A stretch of DNA of 64,000 bases from Citrus sinensis (GCF_022201045.2 NC_068558.1:47719501-47783500), one strand, 5' to 3'; counted from the stretch's first letter, positions 23,313-34,946 are shown. Made by a program: numbers and translations. The notes: a model not told the origin generated them from the letters alone.

Positions 23313-24399
23313 GTAAAATGAGTGGTTGGGGAGAGGGCAGAAATGACCATCGTTTTCTCATTTTTTTTTTATTTCTTGTGGATCCACGCAATATTAAAAA
23401 AAGCAGAAATTAACGCTTGAAACGAGTGAAACGGCAATTCAAAGTTGCGTTTCTATCGTCCCTTTGTCTTCATTGAGTTCGTTTATCATTTTCTATTGAT
23501 GAGAACGTATTACATGGCATCTTCTTCATTATATACATTCCCCAGTCCCCACTTCAAAGTCAAATATCTTTATCAATTTACCATTACAAGCTAGTGAGCA
23601 AAACTTCAAACTTTTTGAGTAACTCATTCTACTAATTGATTATCCATGGTTTCTTAGAAGACTGAAAATGCAAGGTTAAACTGTTGAATTCCTTGCCTGA
23701 TATTTTATGTAGGTACCAGAGATGCTGAGTTGGTTGACGTATTAGGAGTGGTACTAAAATCATATTATATAATTCCGCAAAGCATCATTTAACTTTAAAG
23801 CTTTAATCTGGATAAAAGCTTGTTTACTTAGGCACATCTCTCTACTATTTTGTTTTAACTTAAAAGTAAGTCTCAACGCTCATGCTTATTTCTAATGCTC
23901 CTTCGGTTGGTGATTCATCTTTTTCTCTGTTGCTCTTTTTTGCTTTCGAGATTCGTTTACCCCACACGGTCGATGAAACAGGCTTCAATTATAATTTTGG
24001 TTAACAGGCAAGAAAGTGCACATCTCTTCTGCCAGCGGCCTTTGCGCTGAGCCCACCTTCCAAGGAGACCTCTGTTCTATGAAGTGGAGGCTTTACCCCG
24101 CATTTTAAATTTGCCTGTGAGCTTCTATTATCACCTGAAAAAAGAAAAAAAATTAATTCACCCAATTTTTATCTTTAGGGAGCGCTTATAGTGAAAGAAT
24201 GGTGATGGATAAAGGAGACCATGACCAATGGCAGTTCTATTATTATATCCCACACATTTATGTACAACCTAACTCACCTAGAATGTTGGTAATAAATGCG
24301 ATGGGCTGAGAGGATTATACCTGCAGTTTTGAAGAGTGGTGGTCTATATAAATGCATTGATGAGTAAACTTGCAGTAGATTTTGTGGCCTATTCGGCAT

Positions 24400-24861
24400 G
24401 AGAAATTTTACAGTACTTCCAAGTTATAATCTATTGTGGAATCACCCACTAATGGCTGAGAGATATGTGGCACTGTATGTTAAAAAATTTAATATCAGAT
24501 AAATGTAATATTTTCAGATTTCTAATGTAAAAGATGAGCAATTAGTTAGTGTTCTCTCACTTCATTACTTTTGATTATATTCTTTATCTTTCTCTCAGTT
24601 TTCATCCAAATTCTTGCCCACTAATTAATTGCAGTAATGAAGTGAGAGAGCACTAATTAATTGCTTGTCTTTCACACTTAGAAATTTGAAATATTGCGCA
24701 AAAGAAAAGTGAGAAATTTAATTTAATTTGATTTAAATTTTTAACTATATTTAATTTGCTTTAAATTTTTTAACATATGCCGTCACATGTCTCTCAATTA
24801 TTAGTTAGTAGTTCCACATTAGAATATGACATGAAACATCTAATATTCTGTAGAATTTCTT
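24400..24861. mobile_element. MITE with about 100-bp imperfect terminal inverted repeats
   Basis: The left arm starts GAGAAATTTTACAGTA and runs to TGTTAAAAAATTT near 24493. The right arm on the opposite strand starts AAGAAATTCTACAGAATA and also reaches TGTTAAAAAATTT. A second inner inverted repeat of about 31 bp (GCAATTAGTTAGTGTTCTCT at 24539, mirrored at 24632-24663) strengthens the fold-back structure. There is no coding sequence. Superfamily is uncertain because no clean target duplication was found. Confidence 0.65.
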
Positions 24862-24886
24862 GTTTGGTTTTTACTTTCTTTCTCTT

Positions 24887-25144
24887 GAGAAATTTTATAA
24901 TATGTCAAAGATAATATAATCGACTAATGTATGTATGATGTGTGTAATTAAATTTAATAAAACTATCACTTGTATGGTTATTTTTTAAAATAAATGTACA
25001 CATATTACAATATTATTTACTTACACTTACATGTATGATGTGTTTAATTAAATTTAATAAAACTACCACTTACATAATTATTTTTTAAAATAAATACACA
25101 TATTACAACGTCATAATACCTCATTTGTATCTTAAAATTTCTCA
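24887..25144. mobile_element. Small MITE with internal 80-90-bp tandem repeat
   Basis: The ends are GAGAAATTTTA on the left and TAAAATTTCTC on the right, so the outermost 11 bases are a perfect inverted repeat. Their first ten bases are also shared with the neighbouring element at 24400. Inside, a unit beginning TGTATGATGTGT and containing AATTAAATTTAATAAAACTA and ATTTTTTAAAATAAAT occurs twice. The shared end sequence suggests the two neighbours are relatives. Confidence 0.6.
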
Positions 25145-26090
25145 TCATTTCTCTTCTCCCTCGCCTATGCCTAACCAAATTATTTTATTGGGCAATGCAA
25201 TTTAAACGTTGCCTGTTAACTCTTCCCTCTTGTATGACAGTACGACATCAACATTTTTTTTTCATTACCTAATGTTTGATGTTTCTTGAATTGCATGCAT
25301 CACTGACATTTACCTATTTGTCTCACTTATCTTGCTTTTTAAATCATCAACTCCTAACAATCTTCACCGATGCTTTAATGGTTAAACACATAAAACCAAA
25401 TGGCGATGCCTGCATTTCTCGTACTTTTAATAATCATCGTGCTAGAAGATGAAAATAGTTGTTCAGATCCACGGTTCAATGCACAAATCAAGCTAGTTGG
25501 TTGGGTGAGTGGGTCATCCAATTAGCTACAGTCTCTTAATGATGGGACCTACGAACATGTGCCTCGTGAGCTTTTCTGAAACAAGGCATGACAAGCATGT
25601 GTCGCTTTCTAATGAAAGAAATTTTGACAAATTGGCCATCATGTCATGTTCACAAACCTTATATATCCCTTGAACCATTTCGACGAATGTATTCTTCACG
25701 GTCCTTGCTGTACCTACAGCAACAAATATTAATTACCGTATCACTCAACGGCCAGTCCAAAAGCAAAACCATGGTGGCAGTTGTGTGCTTTCTTTTAATG
25801 GAAAAGGAAAATAAAGAGTAAAGAAAATGAGGGGAGATTACACGACAGGAATCAGCGGAAGGTCAAGCCAGACCAGCTAGCTGGAGAGAGAGAATCACGA
25901 GGAAATTTCAATAATACACAAAGAAAGGCTTCGAAGAACATGAAAAGCATGAAATTACATCTTGGTCTTTCATCGGTGGATCTCACTTTATTAATTAGAG
26001 TTCAACTATGTTGAAACTCTTCCAAATAGGATTACTGTTGGATGATCCTATGATCATACAAACAAATATTAAATATTTATTATTATTGCA

Positions 26091-26445
26091 ATCTAACGAT
26101 CATTATCAATCAATTCTTTATGGTGAAACGAATCCACCATAGCTGCTACCTATTAATTATTTTATTCTGTGAAGTCACTGCTATTATCATCAGTGGGAAC
26201 ATGGGAATGTCATTTTGCCATAAAGTAAAAACCAAGTGATGATAGATTAGGCGTTGAAACTTACTGTTACGATCTAACGATCATCATTAATCAATGTTTT
26301 ACGGTGAAACAGCTCCACCATAGTTACTGCCTATTAATTATTATATACTTTGAAGTCACTGCTATTATCATCAGTGGGAACATGGGAGTATGTTTTGCCA
26401 TAAAGTCAAAACCAAGCGATGATATATTAGGCATTGAAACTTATG
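26091..26445. repeat. Tandem duplication, unit about 181 bp
   Basis: The copies start at 26091 and 26272, each beginning ATCTAACGATCAT. Both contain CCACCATAG, CCTATTAATTAT, the near-identical block TGAAGTCACTGCTATTATCA, and CCATAAAGT. They differ by scattered substitutions, so the duplication is moderately old. No coding sequence is present. Confidence 0.8.
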
Positions 26446-26917
26446 TGCATGTACTTGGCGTTTTAACACTTCTACACTAAGAATGTTATACTTACCTTTT
26501 ATTCCAACTAATATTACAAATGGTATATTACTATAAGATTAGTTCAAGTGATAGATAATTATTAAATTTTATTATTTTTAATTTAAATAGTAAATTTTTA
26601 TTGGTAACACATCAATTGAGATACAAACTAAGTATCCTAATTAAGTAAGCATAGCCTTAATCTTCTACGCTACACTTACTAAGATTTCGTTTTCTTTGTT
26701 AAATAGCTAACAGTTACGGGTGATCAAGGGCCATCAAATCATGTTTTATTGATAAAGATATTTTACAATTGTCCATGTGTATATTGTATACTATATGTTT
26801 TAGGTTTATATATCCGTGGATCTTACTCTAATACATAAATCATGCATTTCCCAATCAACAATCAAATTAGACTAGAATCATAATGAGTTAGAGTGATATA
26901 TGTTGTATTACTATTGA

Positions 26918-27682
26918 TGTGTTTATTTTGTTTTGAAATCAGAATGGAATAGTTCAAGTTGTTAGAATGTCTTTAGTTAATTGTTGTTGTTGTTGTTATT
27001 AGTTTGTATTATGGTAATTGTGATTATTATTGTTAAAAAACTATTGTTTACAATAATAATAACAATCACAATAACAGTAATGATAACGACAACAAATATT
27101 ACAAAAAATAAAATATATAACAAATTATCAATAATAACAAAACAAAAATGATGATGATGATTGTGATGATATGGCAATCTCCATGGCATGGGAGTCGGCA
27201 ACAGTAGTAGCACGGGATAGTCAACGACAATAGTGACGAATGGGCAATAGCAGCGATGTCTGCGACAAGTGGCATGTGACACTTACGGTGTGAGGTTAAC
27301 AAGGTTGATGGCGTGCGACATTCAACAATGTGCTGCACAACGACCTGTGATGCGAATCTGATGGTTTGACAAGATTAATGTTGCTGGTGGTGGTTAGAAT
27401 TTCTAACGAAAGGAAATTAGGGATTTTTTTATTTTCATTGTTTTTTGAATATTCAAATTCAAGACAAAAGTGGAATTAAAAAATTTTGGTGAGAGTAAAA
27501 GAGTTGATCCTAGGAATGGAAACTTGATTCCTAACCCCTCATAGGAATCAAGTTCTCATTTGTCATTTCAATTTCACATGGGCCTTACAATTTCCATTCT
27601 ACTCTCCTTTCAATTTTTGTAAGTAAATAACATGTATGATTATGATTTTGTTCACATTCCTTAAGTCTATAGGTAAACACAC
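26918..27682. mobile_element. Candidate MITE with GTGTTTA ends
   Basis: The left end ATGTGTTTATTTTG and the right end TAGGTAAACACACCC (GGGTGTGTTTACCTA on the other strand) form an imperfect inverted repeat. The interior holds TTG/AAT-type simple repeats at 26980-27160. The open frames there (26977-27338, minus) are low-complexity His/Ile/Val-rich translations of those repeats. No target duplication was identified. Confidence 0.45.
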
Positions 27683-28645
27683 CCAAAGTTTCTAGATATA
27701 GTAATAATGGATGATGGAAAGAAGACAAGAGTAAAGACTCAAGAAAGAAAAATGAGTTTGTGATTAAGAGTACCTATAAGCATAATAAATGACTGTTGAA
27801 CCAGAATGTCGAGAATACTATGGACACATTACATAAATTAATAATCATATGAAATTTCTTGTTGCATGTGCTCGATAATACAAGATGATATAAGTCTAGT
27901 AAGCTAACCCACAGTCTTGTGCAAGATAATCACTCTGTAAAATCAAAATGAAACTAATGTTATGATAAAATAAGGAAATCATACTTAACCATACATATTT
28001 TAACAAACGGAATGGATCATTGCTTGCTCTATCCAAAATAGCAGCTAAGCTCAACTCCCCAAAATGTCCACTAGATTATCTAATTCAGATTCAGTATTCG
28101 CATAATAACAATACATTTGTATTAATTAACATCAATTAAAATTCAAATATCCAACATATTATTTAACCCTATCTTTACTTTATTGCATTCGAAAGAATAT
28201 TTTTGTCATCTCACCCTCTTTCTTTCTTTCACTTTATCCCCAATGAGTAAAATTTAGAAGGTTTAATTCAAATTATCCCATTATGAATTGATTATCTTTA
28301 AATTATTTCCTTACTTTTAGAAACTTCAATTTATCCCCTATTTAGTTAAGAAAAAAAAAAAATCAACACACCCTTATTTTTACCTTTAGCTTTTGAACAA
28401 AAATGGAGGTAATTTGTAATTTTTAAAAGTAAAGGGGTTAATTTAAATGTAGTCAATTTACAATGAGAATAATCCAAAATTTACCAAATTTAGGGTAAGA
28501 ACTTGCTAAACCCCGTCACCCCCTACTAGGAAAAATAACCTCTCGTCATGTTGGAAGCTCTCATATGGCGGGAATATTTCCCCTTTTCCTTTCTTTTTGG
28601 CTTCCCTTGATTCCTCCTTCCTTAGAGAGGTTTCTCTCTCTTCCC

Positions 28646-29706
28646 TAGGGATGTCAATGGTCCCCGCCTTGAACCCGATTTCGGAAGCCATCCCCAAACC
28701 TACCTCATACCCGAAAAAGTTATAATTAGACAATTCAGGTATGTCTCCCAAAATCTCCGAATTGAGTGGGGTTTAAAGTGGGGAAGCAATCGCCATTTAT
28801 TTTTTTCCAACAAAATATTAAGTATTGAATATTCGTCTCTTTTTCTCAAAAGAAGAAAAAAAATTAAATTTTAATATATAGATTTAAAAATTTAATTACA
28901 AATGATCAAATTTTAACAACCTCCAAAAAGTGAGAATATAATAATTTTAAGTCTTCAATATAATTATAAATGATCAAATTTTACAAAACAAATCAAAATA
29001 ATGCTATACCTTCAACATAAACTTGCAGTAGCCTCTCAGTAATCATCACCGTTCATGCACATTCTAAAATTCTTCATAAACACACAACAAGATAAAAATA
29101 AATATAAATAAAAATATGTTTTAACAATTTTAACTTAACAAATACTTGATAAAATAATATAAATTAAAACGATATACCTTTACTACCTCTACATCTGTTT
29201 CATTTCAATTTTTAGATTTCCAAATAAATATAGACTTTTACAAATCATCATTTCAACAGTAGCCTCATGAATACAACCACACCCAAAATTAAGAAAATTT
29301 GACCTGCGCAATTAACAAAAAATTACTTTGATTGATCAAATGTCAGGGAAGGCCATGATGGGTGGTTGAGTCCAATGAGAAATGATAGTCCCAGTAAGAA
29401 AGGTTTAGCGGCTTACGGCAAGAGAGGAAAGTGACGTTCATAGCGAAGCTTGGTCTTTTTGCGTCAGACGTGACAGCCAGGAAAGGGAAGCTCTGTTGGA
29501 GACTTCGAGGTGGTGATGGGTAGAGAGCAGAGTTTTTGAGAGTAAGCTGAGAGTTTAAATCTAGGGTTTTGCTGTTTTGTTAAATTTTTGTAATTATTTA
29601 ATTAAAATTGAAAATTTATTTTGATTTAAGAAAAATAAAAATATTTTCGGGTCAAGTTTGGGGTCCGATAAAATCTCCGAACCCAAACCTAAAATTTATT
29701 TTGTAT
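28646..29706. mobile_element. Repeat starting TAGGGATGTCAATGG, right end unresolved
   Basis: The left edge resembles hAT-type MITE ends seen elsewhere in this window (TAGGGATGGCAA). The right part, at about 29640-29700, has the GGGTCAAGTTTGGGGTCCG composition typical of the far end. The 693-bp element at 29716-30408 inserted next to or into that end, so the boundary cannot be fixed. No coding region was recognised. Confidence 0.4.
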
Positions 29707-29715
29707 TTAGACTTA

Positions 29716-30408
29716 GACCGAGACTATTGGCACCCCTTTAAAATTTTAATGAAACTCCTCTTCTAAAAAAACCTCATTAATTAATTAGAAGAATTCATAA
29801 TTTATAAGAATATATATGTTCTTCCAAAATTATCCCTAATTCAATCTTTTTCCATCTTCTTTCTTTATGAAAGATGTATTTTTCAAAAAAGAAAAAAAGT
29901 AATGCTGCATTAACACAAAAAATATTACGAGAGAGAACTACAAATTGCATAAGCTCATCCCCTAGCCAAATACACGATTAGCTATCATTTCAAACACCCC
30001 AAATTTCTTATCAACCTTTTCCTTAACAAAAGCAATGAGATTAAGCATGTTTCCAGAAGTCGAGTCACCGACATCTACCGAGAAATTGGCATGAACATTT
30101 GAAATCTCCTCTAAAATCTTGATGAAATTGAGCATAGGTTGAAAAGATGACTCCCTAATTGGCTGGAGCATCCCCTTAGGGAAAATTTAGTTTTCTTATA
30201 ATGTTCTTTTTATTTTTTTGATGAATTATTAATTAAAAAAAAGAATTTGTTCGCAAAGAGAAAGAATCAATTTACTGGAATTGATATAGGGGCAATTTTG
30301 AAAGAATATAGATATACTTATAAATAATGAATTTTTTCCATCAGTAATGGGGTTCGTTTAAAAGAGGGGTTTTATTAGGACATTAGAGGGGTGCCAATAG
30401 TCCAACTC
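29716..30408. mobile_element. MULE-like element with perfect 9-bp target duplication and an internal ORF
   Basis: TTAGACTTA flanks both sides (29707-29715 and 30409-30417), the 9-bp duplication typical of Mutator-like elements. The arms share GACTATTGGCACCCC near the tips and then an imperfect inverted repeat about 100 bp long (CATTATTTATAAG-type words). Between the arms, a minus-strand open frame at 29962-30171 encodes 69 residues of normal-looking protein sequence (for example FQPMLNFIKILEEISNV and NLIAFVKEKVDKKFG). It resembles no transposase I know. A non-autonomous MULE carrying a host gene fragment (Pack-MULE) is the simplest reading. Protein family unknown. Confidence 0.7.
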
Positions 30409-30417
30409 TTAGACTTA

Positions 30418-31779
30418 TCCTCGAAATTGACCTATTTTTAATTTTAAAGTTTTTAAGGAGCTTATACCCTACACGAATTAATTAGGTCCCTACTCTTCTT
30501 AAGTGGAGGTTATCTTTTCCACCTATTTGGTGGTGGTGGTGCTAGGATTGGTGGGTTTTGATGGCGGTGGTGGACTTGAATCTTGGTGGCCTATGCAAAT
30601 TTGGTTCACATCTAATTATGGACACGAAAGGGCTCCTTGCTACTACCATTGTTCTTCCCACCCATGCAAGCGGTCGTTGTTCTTTTTTTTTTTTTTTTTT
30701 TTTTATGTTGTTAGTGGAGGTGCCAGATTGGTGGATGTGCTTGCAAAATCTTGGTGGATGTTGCAGCTTTGCTGGCGAAAAAGAAATTAGGGGTGAAAAT
30801 AGTGTTGCTGCTAATCCTGTGACTAGGTGGGCTTGCTGCCCCTATTCTACCCCAGTTTTATTGCTCAACCACCGTATTTGCTAGGTTTATTGGTGTGGGG
30901 GGAGTTGCTATTGCTGTTGTTTTTTGTTTAATATTATGTTGTTTGTGCAATTTTGTATTGTTATGTATAACTAGATATTTTGATTTCTTTTCCCGATTGG
31001 TAAGGGATTTCACATACAGTTGTCGGGGGTAAGTATAATTGACCAATTCCATAATTTTCCTTCCACTTGATTTTAGTACATTTAATAGGTGCAATATTTC
31101 CTCTCTGTCGAAATTAGAAATTTTTAGTGTTTAGTGATTTTTTAATATTTTAATATTTTATTGTTTGAGGCTGCATTAAATTAAGCCAGTCTTAAGTGTT
31201 TTATCATATTTGTAGTACTTAAGTCGAATGTAACCTTGTATTCATTGTGCAGTGACGTTTGTCTTGTGGCCTTTTTTATTTCACACCCTGTAGCATTAGT
31301 GCTGCCTGCCTTTTGGCACCATATCATTTGTGTGCACATTCAATATTACATTTATTAATGATTCATTATCTCATGTAAGTTTTTCTTAAAATCAAAGAAA
31401 ATGGACTCAATTTAAAGCGAAGATTCTTTTGCATTATTCTAAATTATATGATTGTTTGTACCATTCAAATACTATAATATTGACAATTATAAATCTATTA
31501 TAATGTTCTAGATCAATTATTTGATGGCATAATTTGAATATTTCAATTCAAAATAAATCGGCCTATCGTTAAATTAATTCGTCCGATATAAATGAAACTC
31601 AAAATCTCTCTCTGGCCACCAATGCCAAGAGAAGAAAAGAAGACTTATTGTTCAGTTATGGTAAATATACAAATCATCAAATGAGAATTTATATCAAAAT
31701 TTGAAGGAAAACTTTTAGATGCATGCTCCTCAAGCGTATATAAATACATGCTTCTCAAACATATGTAAGTACATGATCA
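30418..31779. other. Intergenic DNA, no gene recognised
   Basis: AT-rich sequence with a poly-T run at about 30681-30703. Overlapping short frames at 30503-30884 run through this tract and are not supported by any domain or splice evidence. Confidence 0.5.
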
Positions 31780-32155
31780 GACTTAGTGCCTGTTTGGTAT
31801 GCCTTATTTAAGAGCCATAAGTGCTTATTTAATCGTATAAGCACTTTTTTAAAATTTTTATGGTGTTTGGTTATTTTTTTAGTAAAGTTTTTTTAGCTTA
31901 AATAAGCTAATTTACCTCTATTAGTAAAAGCCCAAAATTTGAGCTTTTGGGAGTAGAGATTATAGAGCTTTTCTAAAAATAGATAATATAAAAAATATCA
32001 CATAGTTTAATGATTCAAAAATACTTTTTTTATTGACAACCAAACACCCAATGATTTTTTATGCAAAAGCTCTATTGGTATAAGCTCTACTGCTATAAGC
32101 TCTACTGTTATAAGCTCTATTTAATAAGCTGTACCAAACGGAGTCTTAGGCACTT
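31780..32155. mobile_element. Candidate MITE with GTGCCT-GTTTGGTA ends
   Basis: The left edge GTGCCTGTTTGGTA and the right edge, read on the other strand, AGTGCCTAAGACTCCGTTTG match apart from a gap. ACTTAG is found beside both edges. The right part holds four copies of an ATAAGCTCTA unit (32080-32135). The structure fits a small hAT-type MITE, with uncertain edges. Confidence 0.45.
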
Positions 32156-32179
32156 AGCATTAGTTTTTTTTTGGTGGGA

Positions 32180-32600
32180 TAGAGGTGGTAAAAATATCCT
32201 CCCGGTCCGGACTCAAACCGTACCTGGGCGTTGTGGGTCAGGTATTATCCAATCCGGGTATAAAACCGGATCGGTCTTGGACATCACTTGATAAACCCGG
32301 ATCGTGTCAAAATAATATATATTATTTTAAATATTTATATTTATTTGACTCATTTATTATACATATATAAAGTTTTAAACACTTAAAGTTTATATTTTCA
32401 TGTCAAATTTTATTGAAATAAATTTAAAACTTATAAAATTAACAAAAAATAAAAAAAAATATACACATATAATATTAAAAAATATAAAATTCGAGTACCC
32501 AGATTAAAACCCAGCCCGAACCCGGACCCAGATCGATTGCATCCGGGCAGGATCTGGTCATTGCAATACCCAGACATGGCCCAAAGTTTTGCCATCCCGA
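32180..32600. mobile_element. hAT-type MITE, copy 1 of a side-by-side pair
   Basis: This about 420-bp element starts AGAGGTGGTAAAAATA and ends GCCATCCCGA. Its whole length is colinear with the element at 32797-33232, sharing GGTCCGGAC near the left, the central TTTAAATATTTATATTTATT and TTAAACACTTAAA, and the GGCAGRATC region on the right. GGTGGG flanks both sides as a partial 8-bp duplication. Confidence 0.6.
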
Positions 32601-32796
32601 GGTGGGGGGAGGGGAACAAGCTGAATTTCCATTAAATCAAAGAACGCACGAAACAATCGTGCATTGAGTACATTCATCATACTAGACCAAGTAGAAATAA
32701 CTTATTACTAGAGATTTTAACGCTATTACGTATTTTACAATAAGAAAAAGAGTCTACTGCTACATTTCCGTCATTAATCCATTCTATCGTAAAGAG

Positions 32797-33232
32797 TAGA
32801 GTTGGCAAAAATACTCGTCCGGTCCGGACCCGGACCGTACTCGGGCGTTGTGGGCCGGGTATTACTCGGTCCAAGTATAAAATCGGGTCGATCTTGGACA
32901 TCACTTGATAAATCCAAAACCCGAATTTTATTAAAAAAATATTATAAAATATATATTATTTTAAATATTTATATTTATTTGACTCATTTATTATGCATAT
33001 ATAAAGTTTTAAACACTTAAAATTTATATTTTCAAGTTAAATTTTATTAAAATAAATTTAAAACTTATAAAATTACCAAAAAATAAAAACATATACACAT
33101 ATAATATTAAACAATATAAAATTTGGGTATCCAAATTAAAATCTGGTCCGAACTCGGATCCGGACCAGTTATATCCAGGCAGAATCCGATCATTACAATA
33201 TCCAGATCCGGCCCGGGATTTTACCATCCCCA
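32797..33232. mobile_element. hAT-type MITE, copy 2, with perfect 8-bp target duplication
   Basis: GTAAAGAG lies immediately on both sides (32789-32796 and 33233-33240), as expected for hAT transposition. The ends are TAGAGTTGGCAAAAATA and TTTTACCATCCCCA. The 436-bp body is a diverged direct copy of the element at 32180-32600 and carries no transposase. Two independent insertions 200 bp apart are implied by the different flanks. It ends about 270 bp before the aspartic protease start codon, so it lies in that gene's proximal promoter. Confidence 0.8.
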
Positions 33233-33503
33233 GTAAAGAGAGAGCACCGCACATAATAAATCCAAATGTAAAAAAAAAAAAAAGGTTATTGACCCAAACC
33301 CCACCAACGGCCAACGGCCCACCCCTCAAAACGTGATAAGTGATAACGGGACTTTGAATCTTTGATTACCAGTATACCTCCTCCACCACTGTTTCTTTCA
33401 ACAGTTATAAGTAACAATAATAATATTGTATCACCCTCATCAGTCTCTCTCGCACTCCAAAAGCAAAACACTCTGCTGTCCCTCAACTCTCCCTTCAATT
33501 TCA

Positions 33504-34946
33504 ATGGAAGGGAAAGCAAGAAACCATCTTCTCCTTCTCTTCTCCTTCTTCTTCACCGCCGCTGCCTCTCTCCAGTATCAAACCTTCGTCCTTAACTCTC
33601 TCCCTACCCCATCCACTCTCTCTTGGCCTGAATCCGTATCCGTTTCCGAATCCGAATCTTCACTCCCTCTACCAGCACCTGACGCAGAATCCTCGCTCTC
33701 CCTACGTTTACATCACGTAGACTCTCTGTCCTTCAACAGAACTCCAGAGCACCTCTTCAACCTCCGCATCCAACGCGACGTCTTACGTGTCAAATCCTTA
33801 ACCGCCTTCGCTGAATCTGCCGTTCGTGTTCCCCCGCGCAACCGCTCCCGCGGGCGTGCCAACGGAGGCTTTAGTAGCTCCGTCATATCAGGGCTCGCAC
33901 AAGGCAGCGGCGAGTACTTCACGCGCCTCGGAGTTGGCACACCCCCTAGGTATGTCTACATGGTCTTAGACACCGGTAGCGACGTCGTTTGGATACAGTG
34001 CGCTCCGTGCAAGAAATGCTACTCTCAAACCGACCCTGTCTTCGACCCTGCCAAGTCCCGCTCGTTTGCTACCGTACCCTGTCGGTCCCCTTTGTGCCGC
34101 AAGCTCGACTCTTCTGGCTGTAACCGCAGGAACACGTGTCTTTACCAAGTCTCCTACGGAGACGGTTCTATCACCGTCGGTGATTTTTCCACTGAAACGC
34201 TGACGTTTCGTGGCACCAGAGTTGCGCGCGTGGCCCTCGGTTGTGGACACGACAATGAGGGCCTCTTCGTTGCTGCTGCGGGCTTATTGGGGCTCGGTCG
34301 TGGGAGGTTGTCATTTCCAACTCAAACCGGTCGCCGGTTCAACCGTAAGTTTTCTTACTGTTTAGTGGACCGATCCACTTCTGCTAAACCTTCATCGATG
34401 GTATTCGGTGACTCGGCCGTTTCACGAACCGCCCGGTTCACTCCGTTACTCGCAAACCCTAAGCTCGACACATTCTACTATGTTGAACTAGTTGGAATCA
34501 GCGTCGGCGGTGCTCATGTCCGCGGCATCACTGCTTCTTTGTTCAAACTCGATCCGGCCGGTAACGGTGGGGTCATCATAGACTCGGGTACGTCTGTGAC
34601 CCGTTTGACCCGACCCGCTTACATCGCATTGCGTGATGCTTTCCGAGCTGGAGCATCCTCCTTGAAGCGTGCGCCAGACTTTTCGCTGTTTGATACGTGC
34701 TTCGATTTGTCGGGAAAGACGGAAGTGAAGGTGCCCACGGTGGTGTTGCATTTCAGAGGTGCAGATGTGTCGTTGCCGGCGACTAATTATCTAATACCCG
34801 TGGATAGTAGCGGAACATTTTGCTTTGCATTTGCAGGAACCATGAGCGGGTTGTCGATAATTGGAAATATTCAGCAACAGGGCTTCCGGGTTGTTTATGA
34901 CTTGGCCGCTTCACGGATCGGGTTTGCTCCGCGCGGGTGCGCTTGA
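33504..34946 (+). CDS. APF2: Pepsin-like aspartic protease, APF2 type (family A1)
   Basis: A single-exon gene of 480 aa. Residues 1-22 form a signal peptide (hydrophobic LLLLFSFFFTAAA) after MEGKARNH. A Pro/Ser-rich propeptide runs to about residue 130. The first lobe has the catalytic VLDTGSDVVWIQC with Asp156, and the second has IIDSGTSVTRL with Asp360. The Cys-rich insert after the first motif (CAPCKKCYSQTDPVFDP and CRSPLCRKLDSSGC) is typical of plant nepenthesin-like proteases, as is the closing IIGNIQQQGFRVVYD. The protein is probably secreted or apoplastic. The in-frame ATG at 33426 would put 26 residues before the signal peptide, so ATG 33504 is preferred. Arabidopsis At1g01300 (APF2) is the likely orthologue. 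The coding region is strikingly GC-rich for this window and intronless. Confidence 0.93.
   Translation: MEGKARNHLLLLFSFFFTAAASLQYQTFVLNSLPTPSTLSWPESVSVSESESSLPLPAPDAESSLSLRLHHVDSLSFNRTPEHLFNLRIQRDVLRVKSLTAFAESAVRVPPRNRSRGRANGGFSSSVISGLAQGSGEYFTRLGVGTPPRYVYMVLDTGSDVVWIQCAPCKKCYSQTDPVFDPAKSRSFATVPCRSPLCRKLDSSGCNRRNTCLYQVSYGDGSITVGDFSTETLTFRGTRVARVALGCGHDNEGLFVAAAGLLGLGRGRLSFPTQTGRRFNRKFSYCLVDRSTSAKPSSMVFGDSAVSRTARFTPLLANPKLDTFYYVELVGISVGGAHVRGITASLFKLDPAGNGGVIIDSGTSVTRLTRPAYIALRDAFRAGASSLKRAPDFSLFDTCFDLSGKTEVKVPTVVLHFRGADVSLPATNYLIPVDSSGTFCFAFAGTMSGLSIIGNIQQQGFRVVYDLAASRIGFAPRGCA

Noticed and set aside
26977-27338. His/Ile/Val-rich minus-strand frames
   Set aside because: Translations of TTG/ATG trinucleotide repeats inside a candidate MITE.
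28638-30500. Possible 8-bp duplication CTCTTCCC / CTCTTCTT around a larger TAGGGA...TCCCTA element enclosing the MULE
   Set aside because: Only 6 of 8 bases match and the right terminal sequence does not pair with the left beyond TAGGGA.
30503-30884. Overlapping frames across a poly-T tract
   Set aside because: The poly-Phe run and lack of any domain point to chance openness.
33426-33503. Upstream ATG for the aspartic protease
   Set aside because: It would place 26 polar residues before a clear signal peptide that starts at 33504.
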